Shown one piece after another: positions 24,677 to 31,871 of a DNA stretch of 37,362 nucleotides. Positions within the stretch are counted from its first letter, which is position 1; every line of letters begins with the position of its first letter. The position numbers were made by a program, and so were the translations under genes. The DNA is from Bacteroidales bacterium (lineage in GTDB: Bacteria; Bacteroidota; Bacteroidia; Bacteroidales; GCA-2748055): positions 1-37,362 of the forward strand of contig JAFGWU010000037.1 in assembly GCA_016936975.1 (NCBI GenBank). Reading direction: 5' to 3'. The notes beneath the pieces were generated by a model. It was not told the DNA's origin. It worked only from the letters and a program-made list of their open reading frames with translations, and did no database searches.

Positions 24677-25285
24677 ATGCTCGGGATCGATAAGTATTTA
24701 ACTATGCAGAAAAAAGATATAAAATCATACCCCGAACTATTGGACAACCTGAATAAATCAGGAAAAAAGTTCCTCCTGCTTTTTAAAAAGGGCAGCGAAC
24801 AAAGTGATTGTGCCCTGAGCAGAATCCGGAACCTGGATGCCCGTATCAACGCAACACTGTTACTCGCAGATGTGAATGAGGTCCGGGATATTCACACCGT
24901 GTATAATATAAACAGCGTCCCTGCTTTGCTGGAGTTTGAAAACGGAAAATTACGCAATATATTCAAAGGATGCCATACCGAGTCTTTCTATGCCTCTGCA
25001 TTCACGGGAACGGGATTCACCAGCATCAAACCTGCTGAAGGTAAAAAAGAAAAAAGGGTTACGGTCTATACATCACCCACCTGCACATGGTGTAATGCTG
25101 TTAAAATGTATCTTGAGGGGAAAGGAATCCGTTATGCCGAAATCAATGTAGCAGCAAATCCTGCCATGGCAGAAGAGATGGTTCGGAAAAGCGGTCAGCA
25201 GGGCGTCCCACAAACCGATATTGATGGAAAGATTGTAGTTGGATTTGATAAGAACCGAATTAATGAATTACTGGAGATTCATTGA
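24677..25285 (+). CDS. Thioredoxin-fold/glutaredoxin fusion protein
   Basis: A 202-residue cytoplasmic protein with two thioredoxin folds. Residues 1 to about 115 look like a thioredoxin domain (FLLLFKKGSEQSDC, LLLADVNEVRDI, then NINSVPALLEFENGKL with the cis-proline at 82), but the CxxC active site is absent; only Cys45 and Cys99 occur. Residues 126-202 form a glutaredoxin/NrdH-type domain with an intact CTWC (136-139), cis-Pro in GVPQT and a final IDGKIVVGFDKNRINELL. The N-terminal part may bind a target that the glutaredoxin then reduces; this is inference. An ATG at 24704 is an alternative start. A GroES-like gene follows after 9 bases. Confidence 0.82.
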   Translation: MLGIDKYLTMQKKDIKSYPELLDNLNKSGKKFLLLFKKGSEQSDCALSRIRNLDARINATLLLADVNEVRDIHTVYNINSVPALLEFENGKLRNIFKGCHTESFYASAFTGTGFTSIKPAEGKKEKRVTVYTSPTCTWCNAVKMYLEGKGIRYAEINVAANPAMAEEMVRKSGQQGVPQTDIDGKIVVGFDKNRINELLEIH

Positions 25286-25294
25286 CCAGAAAAT

Positions 25295-25603
25295 ATGTTT
25301 AATCCTAAAAACAAAATTGAAATGAAAGAATTACAGCCCATTAATCAACATGTGCTCCTCGAGTTCGAAGCACAGGAAGAAAAGACGGCTTCCGGAATCA
25401 TCATTCCCGATACAGCGAGGGAGAAACCCAAATTCGCCAGGGTAATAGCACTCAGTGGCATTGAAAAACCGGAGATTGCTGTCGGAGATGTGGTGTTTTA
25501 CAAAAGTTTTTCCGGTACTGAACTGGAATTTGATGGTAAGAAGTATTTAATGATGCCTTACAACGACATACTTGGTAAGGTTGTTGAAACGGATGCGATT
25601 TGA
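25295..25603 (+). CDS. GroES-like co-chaperonin (orphan)
   Basis: A 102-residue Cpn10-fold protein, QPINQHVLLEFEAQE onwards. The mobile loop EEKTASGIIIPDTAREKP keeps the hydrophobic III motif that contacts GroEL, and the C-terminus has GVVFYKSFSGTEL-like and LMMPYNDILGKV blocks. It is longer than typical GroES at the N-terminus; starting at ATG 25322 (MKELQPINQ) would give 93 residues, the usual size. No groEL gene is adjacent. It shares the direction of the glutaredoxin fusion, nine bases downstream. It could be a second, specialised GroES that works with a GroEL encoded elsewhere. Confidence 0.82.
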   Translation: MFNPKNKIEMKELQPINQHVLLEFEAQEEKTASGIIIPDTAREKPKFARVIALSGIEKPEIAVGDVVFYKSFSGTELEFDGKKYLMMPYNDILGKVVETDAI

Positions 25604-25658
25604 TTTTTCTCGTTCGCTCTGCATTACCATCCGGACCAGATCATTGGATCCGTGCCTG

Positions 25659-25688
25659 AAAACTGTCTGCCCTCGCAGGCGGTTTTTT
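25659..25688 (+). terminator. Rho-independent terminator after the GroES-like gene
   Basis: AAAACTGTCTGC (25659-25670) and GCAGGCGGTTTT (25675-25686) pair over 12 positions, with two G-U pairs and the tetraloop CCTC, and run into a T tract. The tract touches the 3' end of the convergent methyltransferase gene. Confidence 0.82.
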
Positions 25689-26430
25689 ATATCATCCCAA
25701 GTATGACTATCCCATAGAGAATAATCATGTAAACAGCCCAGAAACGGGTAAAGAACTGACAGGGCACTTCCTGCCTGTACTGTAAATATCTTATGCCGAA
25801 ACGCGACCTTAATTCTTTTTCTTCCATCCCGATTGCAAGCCAGTGCAAACCCAAAAGCATCAAAGCGATGCTCATCCCCCAGAGCGACCTGGTAGTTACC
25901 AGCAGGGAGGAGGATACCACCATGAAAAACTGATACATCGGATGCCTTACACGCCCATACCAGCCATCAGTCTTCAAATCTGCAGGGCTCCCGGTATTCG
26001 GGTCCATCACCCCGCTGTTCTGCCAGCCTACCTCACGATGTTCAACCTGGCCGAGTAAAAAACCAAAAAGCCCGACCAGAAATAGCATACCGTCGATCAG
26101 GTTGAATGCTATTCCCCCAATTTCAAACCGGTTGACAAGCTTGCCCCAATACCATGCCTCGGGAAAGAACTGAAGCAGCCACCTTAATCCCCAGAATAAA
26201 AACGGGTACACCAGAAAGGTCACCAGGGCATAGGAAACCAGCGAAAAGGATCGATCGTACTGATGTACTTTAATCAATGGCATAACCAATAAAAAAACCA
26301 GAAAAAACAAGATATTAAAATGATTACCCCCGTGAGGTTCTGAAAAGATTCCCCGAAATGGGAGAAGCACCACGGTAATCCATAATATTAAATCAAAATC
26401 CGTACCATTTATTGTGTCCTGACCAATCAA
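25687..26430 (-). CDS. Isoprenylcysteine methyltransferase-like (PEMT/ICMT) membrane protein, start uncertain
   Basis: A polytopic membrane protein of up to 247 residues. Five or six hydrophobic helices are visible. The C-terminal half carries the phospholipid/isoprenylcysteine methyltransferase pattern: LKTDGWYGRVRHPMYQ with the RHP SAM-binding motif, then MEEKELRSRFGIRYLQYRQEVP, where the EE pair and FGxxYxxY are typical. The substrate is unknown. The only start in this frame is TTG at 26430, preceded by an in-frame stop. A much better start, two ATGs at 26452 and 26449, lies in another frame that would join this one if the AAAA run at 26395-26398 were one base shorter, so the gene may be frameshifted at its 5' end. 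Confidence 0.72.
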   Translation of the reverse strand: MIGQDTINGTDFDLILWITVVLLPFRGIFSEPHGGNHFNILFFLVFLLVMPLIKVHQYDRSFSLVSYALVTFLVYPFLFWGLRWLLQFFPEAWYWGKLVNRFEIGGIAFNLIDGMLFLVGLFGFLLGQVEHREVGWQNSGVMDPNTGSPADLKTDGWYGRVRHPMYQFFMVVSSSLLVTTRSLWGMSIALMLLGLHWLAIGMEEKELRSRFGIRYLQYRQEVPCQFFTRFWAVYMIILYGIVILGMI

Positions 26431-26531
26431 ATTTTAAAAATTTTTTCATCATGTAGTTCCCGGGTGATTGATCGCATGGACCCTCTGTTCAAACCAACCG
26501 TCAGCAACCAGAGGGTTTATGTTATTCAGTA

Positions 26532-26561
26532 TTTGTGATTCCTTGAAAATATTATATCTTG
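26532..26561 (+). promoter_or_regulatory. Candidate promoter of the M3 peptidase gene
   Basis: TTTG (26532-26535), a 19-base spacer, and TATCTTG followed by CACG (26555-26561 onward) resemble the Bacteroidota -33/-7 pair, with one T fewer than consensus in the -7 box. The start site would be about 25 bases before the GTG. Confidence 0.5.
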
Positions 26562-26592
26562 CACGCCTTTTAAAATCCAAAATATTTTAACT

Positions 26593-28698
26593 GTGAAAAA
26601 ACTTTTAATTGCATTGCCCGTTATCCTTTTTATGTTAAATGGATGCAAGACAGAAAAAGCGTCGGATATGAATCCTCTGCTCGCAGAATATAAAACTCCT
26701 TTCGGCGTTCCGCCTTTTGATCAGATCAGGAACGAACATTACCTCCCTGCATTCAGGGAAGGGATCAAACAACAGGAGGCTGAAATTGAAGCTATTGTTA
26801 ACAATCCTGAGGCTCCTGATTTTAATAATACTATTGTGGCACTGGATAATTCAGGAGAATACCTGAGAAAAGCCGGGGGCGTCTTTTACCGTCTGCGTTC
26901 GGCCGATACGAACGATGAAATTGAAAAAATTGCTGAAGAGCTTGTTCCCCTGACCTCCGCACACAACAGTAACATTCTTCTGAACCAGGCGCTCTTTGAC
27001 AGAATCAGGACAGTCTACGAAAACAGGGAGAATCTCTCCCTGAATACTGAAGAATATCAATTGCTTGATAAAACCTATAAAAGATTTGTCAGAGGCGGTG
27101 CCAACCTGGATGAAACGGATAAAGAGAGACTGCGCAAAATTGATGAGGATCTGTCAATGCTTTCTTTGAAATTCGGGAAGAACCTGTTGGAAGAGACCAA
27201 TAATTACCGTCTCGTTATTGAAAATGAAGAAGATCTTTCAGGCTTACCGGAATCGGTAATTTCTGCTGCTGCCGACGCCGCTTCCAAATTTGGTCTGGAT
27301 GGCAAATGGGTCTTCACCCTGCATAAACCCAGCTGGATCCCGTTCCTGCAATATTCCAGCCGTCGTGATCTCAGGGAACAGCTCTATAAGGCTGTTTATA
27401 TGTGCGGAAACAACGAAAATGAATATGACAATAAGGAAATCATCAGACAAATGGTCAATCTGCGCATCGAACGGGCAAAAATGATGGGGTATGAAAATCA
27501 CGCCGATTATATGCTCGAGGACAGAATGGCTAAGGAACCGGAAAATGTCTATGAATTTCTTATGAAACTATGGGTTCCCGCACTGGAAATGGCAAAAAAG
27601 GAGTCTGCCATGATGCAGGACATGATCGAACGCGAAGGAGGCAGCTTCAAGCTTCAATCCTGGGATTGGTGGTACTACGCTGAAAAAATCAGGAAAGAAA
27701 AATATGACCTGGATGAGGAGCTTATCCGGCCCTACTTAAGCCTGGAAACAGTTAAGGATGGACTCTTCATGGTCGTCAATAAATTATACGGACTGACCTT
27801 TGAGTTGAGAGAGGATCTGCCGGTTTACAATGAAGAGGTCCTTGCTTATGAAGTGAAGGACGCCGATGGTTCCCACGTTGGAATTCTCTATATGGATTTT
27901 CATCCGAGGTCATCAAAGAAAAGCGGTGCCTGGAGCACCAGTTTCCGTCAGCAGCATATCATCGACGGTGAATTTATTACCCCGGTAAATCTGATTGTGA
28001 TGAACTTTACCCGGCCCACTGGAAACAAACCTGCATTACTGAGCTTTGATGAAGCCCTGACCTTCTTCCATGAGTTTGGACATGCCCTGCATTCCTTGCT
28101 TTCGGAATGTACGTTCCTTACCGTATCCGGAACAAGCGTCCCCAGGGATTTTGTTGAGCTTCCTTCACAGATCATGGAAAACTGGGCCGCCGACCCGGAA
28201 GTCCTGAAGATGTATGCAAAGCATTTTGAAACGGGCGAGCCCATCCCGCAGGACCTCGTCGATAAAATTGTTGCATCCGGACAGTTTAACCAGGGATTCA
28301 CCACAGTAGAATATCTGGCCGCTTCATTACTCGATATGGATTACCATACCCTTTCTGAGCCTGTTGATTTTGAGGTGAATGCCTTTGAAGCTTCATCGAT
28401 GAACAGAATAGGACTCATTGAAGAAATTATTCCGCGTTACAAATCCACCTATTTCCAGCACATTTTCAGCGGCGGGTATTCCGCAGGCTATTACAGTTAC
28501 ATTTGGGCAGAAGTGCTCGATGCAGATGCCTATGAAGCTTTTAAAGAAAATGGCCTTTTTGACCGGGAAACGGCGTTGGCCTTCAGGAAAAATATCCTGG
28601 AAAAGGGTGGATCGGATGATCCGATGAAACTCTATGTGGCATTCAGAGGTCAGGAACCAACCATTGAACCGCTCCTTAAGAACAGAGGACTGAACTAA
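26593..28698 (+). CDS. M3 family metallopeptidase (Dcp/OpdA-like), lipoprotein
   Basis: A 701-residue zinc peptidase. The GTG start at 26593 opens a lipoprotein signal MKKLLIALPVILFMLNGC with Cys18 lipidated. Family M3 features are the N-terminal helical region (NEHYLPAFREGIKQQEAEI), KPSWIPFLQYSSRRDLRE, and the zinc motif HEFGHALH with His493, Glu494 and His497, followed by the third zinc ligand region ELPSQIMENW. The end LYVAFRGQEPTIEPLLKNRGL is typical of peptidyl-dipeptidase Dcp. It probably trims oligopeptides in the periplasm. It stands alone between its own promoter and terminator. Confidence 0.95.
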   Translation: MKKLLIALPVILFMLNGCKTEKASDMNPLLAEYKTPFGVPPFDQIRNEHYLPAFREGIKQQEAEIEAIVNNPEAPDFNNTIVALDNSGEYLRKAGGVFYRLRSADTNDEIEKIAEELVPLTSAHNSNILLNQALFDRIRTVYENRENLSLNTEEYQLLDKTYKRFVRGGANLDETDKERLRKIDEDLSMLSLKFGKNLLEETNNYRLVIENEEDLSGLPESVISAAADAASKFGLDGKWVFTLHKPSWIPFLQYSSRRDLREQLYKAVYMCGNNENEYDNKEIIRQMVNLRIERAKMMGYENHADYMLEDRMAKEPENVYEFLMKLWVPALEMAKKESAMMQDMIEREGGSFKLQSWDWWYYAEKIRKEKYDLDEELIRPYLSLETVKDGLFMVVNKLYGLTFELREDLPVYNEEVLAYEVKDADGSHVGILYMDFHPRSSKKSGAWSTSFRQQHIIDGEFITPVNLIVMNFTRPTGNKPALLSFDEALTFFHEFGHALHSLLSECTFLTVSGTSVPRDFVELPSQIMENWAADPEVLKMYAKHFETGEPIPQDLVDKIVASGQFNQGFTTVEYLAASLLDMDYHTLSEPVDFEVNAFEASSMNRIGLIEEIIPRYKSTYFQHIFSGGYSAGYYSYIWAEVLDADAYEAFKENGLFDRETALAFRKNILEKGGSDDPMKLYVAFRGQEPTIEPLLKNRGLN

Positions 28699-28722
28699 AA
28701 CCTTGCTGAAGCATTCATGAAC

Positions 28723-28757
28723 ACAGGTGCAGGGTCCCTCCTGCACCTGTTTTTTTG
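28723..28757. terminator. Rho-independent terminator between convergent genes
   Basis: ACAGGTGCAGG (28723-28733) and CCTGCACCTGT (28740-28750) form a perfect 11-bp stem with a 6-base loop, followed by eight T residues (28750-28757) on the plus strand. It separates the M3 peptidase gene from the minus-strand sugar transferase gene. The minus-strand side lacks a T tract, so it works mainly for the peptidase gene. Confidence 0.9.
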
Positions 28758-28760
28758 GAA

Positions 28761-30179
28761 TTATACCCCTTTGCCTTTCAGAATGGTGATGACGGTGTAG
28801 AAAAGAATTTTCAGATCCACAAACAGGGACATGTTTTCAATGTAAAGGATATCATACCTCAGCCGTTTGATCATCTGCTCCACATTCTCTGCATATCCAT
28901 ACTTAACCTGTCCCCATGAGGTAATTCCCGGTTTCACTTTCTGGAGGTGTACATAATGCGGCGCAATAGCGATGATCTGGTCAATAAAATATTGTCGTTC
29001 GGGACGCGGACCAACCAGCGCCATATCCCCCTTCAGCACATTAATAAAGTTTGGGATCTCATCCAGACGGTGCTTTCTCATAAACTGCCCGAATTTTGTA
29101 ACCCTTTCATCATTCCTCGACGATAACTCGGGTCCGTTCTCCTCCGCATTCACCTTCATAGACCTGAATTTATAGATGGTAAACGGTTTCCCGTAACGCC
29201 CTATCCTTTTCTGCTTATAAATCACCGGCCCCTTTGACGATAATTTGATCCCTGCAATCAGGAAAAGTTCGAATGGCAGAAGCAGGATCATGGTGGAGAG
29301 TGATATGAAAATATCGAACAGCTGTTTGACATTTCCCTGCCAGGGAGGCATCAGGTCATGCGAAACCTCCAGTAACGGGGTCCCAAATATGGTTGTGCTC
29401 TTTACTTTTCCGGTGAGAATGTCTGTCATGCTCGGAATTGCGCTGACTCTCAAATCGAGCAACGACAGGCGGCTGACAATGTTTCCAATCTCCTTGTGTT
29501 CGGAAGGTTCCAGTGCAATAATCACTTCCTCAATCCCATGCCTACGGATTATTTCTTCCATCTGATCAAGACTGCCCAGATGCCTGATAATGTCGGAAAG
29601 CTGGTAATGCGCTTTTTGGTGCACACTGATAAATCCCAGAATCTGATATCCCGTAGGATTTTTTTGTTCTACCAGGTCAGAATAAACCTCCACGGCATTC
29701 TCATTGCTGCCTATCATTATCGTCCGGAAGCTTATTTTTCGCCTGTGGACATTGCGCACGGTTCTCCCTGTAATGATCATCCTCGGGATCAGGGTGAGAG
29801 TAAAATGCAGAAGGAAAAGAGTGAAGAACAGGCTGTAATAATTTTTGTAGGTCGCAATCGTATCGTCAAGAATCAACATGAAAAAGACAATGACCACTCC
29901 AAACAGGGCAGTCAGAAAAGTTCTCATAACATCATCCAACCGGGATCGGCGGAATACATCCTTATAAAATCCGGTAAAAAAGTAAAGAATGATCCAGAAA
30001 ACTGGCAGCCCGAAAACACCCGTCCAGAAACGGGGCCCGAGTTCAATCGGAATATCATAACCAAACAGCTGGGGCTCAATATATACTTTACGAAAAATAT
30101 AGAAAAGCACCCATGCAGATGAAGCGGCCAGAAAATCGAAAGCAATGTATAGGATGCGCTGTTTCCTGTAATTTTTCAT
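28761..30179 (-). CDS. Polyprenyl-phosphate sugar phosphotransferase (WcaJ/exopolysaccharide type)
   Basis: A 472-residue membrane enzyme that transfers a sugar-1-phosphate from a nucleotide sugar to undecaprenyl phosphate, the first step of a surface polysaccharide. Four N-terminal helices (about 10-115) precede a CoA-binding-like Rossmann region (about 145-250, with IMIGSNENAVEVYSDLV). A further helix at about 285-305 anchors the bacterial sugar transferase domain: KRIGRYGKPFTIYKFRSMKVNAE, RVTKFGQFMRKHRLDEIPNF and DMALVGPRPERQYF. The domain order is that of WcaJ/CpsE. No polysaccharide gene cluster adjoins it. It ends at the shared terminator and starts 300 bases from pcm. Confidence 0.94.
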   Translation of the reverse strand: MKNYRKQRILYIAFDFLAASSAWVLFYIFRKVYIEPQLFGYDIPIELGPRFWTGVFGLPVFWIILYFFTGFYKDVFRRSRLDDVMRTFLTALFGVVIVFFMLILDDTIATYKNYYSLFFTLFLLHFTLTLIPRMIITGRTVRNVHRRKISFRTIMIGSNENAVEVYSDLVEQKNPTGYQILGFISVHQKAHYQLSDIIRHLGSLDQMEEIIRRHGIEEVIIALEPSEHKEIGNIVSRLSLLDLRVSAIPSMTDILTGKVKSTTIFGTPLLEVSHDLMPPWQGNVKQLFDIFISLSTMILLLPFELFLIAGIKLSSKGPVIYKQKRIGRYGKPFTIYKFRSMKVNAEENGPELSSRNDERVTKFGQFMRKHRLDEIPNFINVLKGDMALVGPRPERQYFIDQIIAIAPHYVHLQKVKPGITSWGQVKYGYAENVEQMIKRLRYDILYIENMSLFVDLKILFYTVITILKGKGV

Positions 30180-30457
30180 GCAGATGGTTACATCTTAATT
30201 TATATAACTCAAAAACAGTTCAATTAATTGCATAAGCAGGCTGCAAAACATAAAATTTTTCACCTGAATCCCCGTACCTGCAGGAACTCCTTCAATCGCG
30301 GTCCTTTAAAAAAATGACCTGGTTGCTCCAATCCTCCCTGGCTTCAGCAAAGAACAACCATTCGCCTATTAATCCTTCGCCATGGCTTCGGATTACACAG
30401 TCGCTTATTAGCCTATTCGCTCATTTGCTTATTCGCCCATTAACCTCTCGTTTTTAT
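30180..30457. other. Non-coding region with degenerate short repeats
   Basis: No gene is seen here. From about 30359 to 30450 the sequence consists of imperfect units such as TTCGCCTATTA, TCGCTTATTAGCC, TATTCGCTCATT and TATTCGCCCATTAACC. Within it lies a 26-base interrupted palindrome (30370-30395): arms TAATCC and GGATTA, each followed inward by TTC spacers, around the palindromic core GCCATGGC. Such low-complexity blocks occur between genes in other Bacteroidota genomes; their role is unknown. Confidence 0.6.
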
Positions 30458-30465
30458 TATATTTG
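30458..30465 (+). promoter_or_regulatory. Candidate -7 box for pcm
   Basis: TATATTTG fits TAnnTTTG exactly and lies 16 bases ahead of the pcm ATG. The -33 position holds only TTCG (30432-30435), 22 bases upstream. Confidence 0.4.
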
Positions 30466-30481
30466 GTGAAATTTATTGCGA

Positions 30482-31126
30482 ATGCAGGACAGCTACAGGC
30501 ATAAGGGTCTGAGAAAGAAACTTATTGACTCGTTAAGAAGCAAGGGAATCCGGGATGAGTCTGTTCTTGACGCAATGAATAAAGTCCCCCGGCACCTGTT
30601 TATGGATAGCAGTTTTATAAATTTTTCCTATATCGATAAGGCATTTCCTATCTCCTCAGGACAAACCATTTCCCAGCCCTATACCGTTGCCTTTCAGACC
30701 GAGCTGCTGGAGGTGAAAAAACACCTTAAGGTACTCGAGGTAGGAACGGGATCAGGTTACCAGGCCGCTGTCCTGGTCGAACTTGGCGCCAGGGTCTACA
30801 CCATTGAAAGGATCCGCGAACTTTACCTGTCGGCACAGGAAACACTGGGTCCGCTTGGTTATAAGCCCAGGTTCTTTTATGGCGACGGATATGAAGGATT
30901 GCCCTCCTTCGCTCCCTTTGACCGGATCCTGGTCACGGCCGCCGCCCCGGAAATACCTGAAAAGCTGAAGGAACAACTGGCCGATGGCGGAATTATGGTA
31001 ATCCCGGTCGGAAATCAGTTCGGCCAGAAAATGGCCAGGATTGTCCGGGAAGGTAACGATAACTTTCACTACAGTGAGCATGGGTATTTTTCTTTCGTCC
31101 CCCTGCTGAAAGGTAAATCCAAATAA
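30482..31126 (+). CDS. pcm: Protein-L-isoaspartate O-methyltransferase
   Basis: Methylates L-isoaspartyl residues with SAM so that damaged proteins can return to normal aspartate. The protein has 214 residues from ATG 30482 (MQDSYRHKGLRKKL); an in-frame TTG two codons upstream is not preferred. Motifs are VPRHLF, the family-specific ISQPYTVAFQTELL, SAM motif I VLEVGTGSGYQAAVLVELG, the post-I acidic YTIERI, and VTAAAPEIPEKLKEQL with GIMVIPVG. The MBL-fold hydrolase gene begins one base after its stop, so the two are in one operon. Confidence 0.95.
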   Translation: MQDSYRHKGLRKKLIDSLRSKGIRDESVLDAMNKVPRHLFMDSSFINFSYIDKAFPISSGQTISQPYTVAFQTELLEVKKHLKVLEVGTGSGYQAAVLVELGARVYTIERIRELYLSAQETLGPLGYKPRFFYGDGYEGLPSFAPFDRILVTAAAPEIPEKLKEQLADGGIMVIPVGNQFGQKMARIVREGNDNFHYSEHGYFSFVPLLKGKSK

Positions 31127-31127
31127 T

Positions 31128-31766
31128 ATGTTGCAAATCGAAACCTTTATTTTGAATCCATTCCAGGAAAACAGCTACCTCATCTGGGAAACGGATTTCG
31201 GAGAGGCGCTCCTCATAGATGCAGGGTGCTATGAAAAACATGAATTCGAAATGGTGGAACATTTTCTGTCGGAACATGAGCTCACTTTAACCGGACTGGC
31301 CAATACCCATTGCCATATCGATCATATCCTGGGAGTACCTTATTTCAGGAACAGTTACAACCTGCCATTCAGAGCACATAAAGATGAAAGCAGGCTGGTG
31401 CAGAATGCACACCTGATGGGCAAGATTTTTGGCTTGAATGTGCAGCCGTTTCCCGAACTGGATTCCTTTATTGAACCTGGTGACGAGATCCGGGTCGGCA
31501 CACATATCTTTCAGGCCATTCATGTGCCCGGACACTCACAGGGCAGCCTGTCATTTTACTGCAGGGAGGCAGGTATTGTCCTGACCGGAGATGCCCTGTT
31601 CCGCGGAAGCATTGGGAGAACAGACCTTCCGGGAGGCAACTATGACCAGCTCATTCATTCCATTCAAAATAACCTGTTTGTGCTTCCCCCGGAAACTGAA
31701 GTCTATCCGGGCCACGGTGAATCGTCAACCATTGCCATAGAGCTGGATTCCAATCCATATTTTTAA
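31128..31766 (+). CDS. MBL-fold metallohydrolase (glyoxalase II-like)
   Basis: A 212-residue metallo-beta-lactamase-fold hydrolase with the metal motif THCHIDH (His61, His63, Asp65, His66), the third-metal-ligand His in VPGHSQGS, Asp in LTGDALFRGSIGRTDLPGG, and the last His in YPGHGESS. The FRGSIGRTDLPGG stretch is typical of the YcbL-type glyoxalase II-like group that lacks the long C-terminal domain of true hydroxyacylglutathione hydrolase. Thioester hydrolysis is plausible, but the substrate is unknown. It is cotranscribed with pcm. Confidence 0.9.
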   Translation: MLQIETFILNPFQENSYLIWETDFGEALLIDAGCYEKHEFEMVEHFLSEHELTLTGLANTHCHIDHILGVPYFRNSYNLPFRAHKDESRLVQNAHLMGKIFGLNVQPFPELDSFIEPGDEIRVGTHIFQAIHVPGHSQGSLSFYCREAGIVLTGDALFRGSIGRTDLPGGNYDQLIHSIQNNLFVLPPETEVYPGHGESSTIAIELDSNPYF

Positions 31767-31816
31767 GACTCTTCTATAACATGATGCTCATTAGTTCTTT
31801 TACCGGATTGAATGCC

Positions 31817-31824
31817 TATATTTG
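31817..31824 (+). promoter_or_regulatory. Candidate gcvP -7 box
   Basis: TATATTTG matches TAnnTTTG exactly. Transcription would start near 31831, downstream of the first in-frame ATG (31812) and 41 bases before the ATG at 31872, which supports the shorter gcvP. The -33 element is weak. Confidence 0.45.
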
Positions 31825-31871
31825 GCCAAAATTTACCGGCAATACACCAAATATTTTTAAGAATATACCAT

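Noticed and set aside
29496..30122. 208-residue plus-strand frame inside the sugar transferase gene
   Set aside because: Low-complexity, polar composition without domains; the minus strand holds a full WcaJ-type protein.
30359..30450. CRISPR-like array
   Set aside because: The units are short, imperfect and directly adjacent, without unique spacers, and no cas gene is present.
31812..31871. Longer gcvP start giving 20 more residues
   Set aside because: The extra residues do not resemble GcvP, and a TATATTTG promoter element at 31817-31824 would place the transcript start after this ATG.
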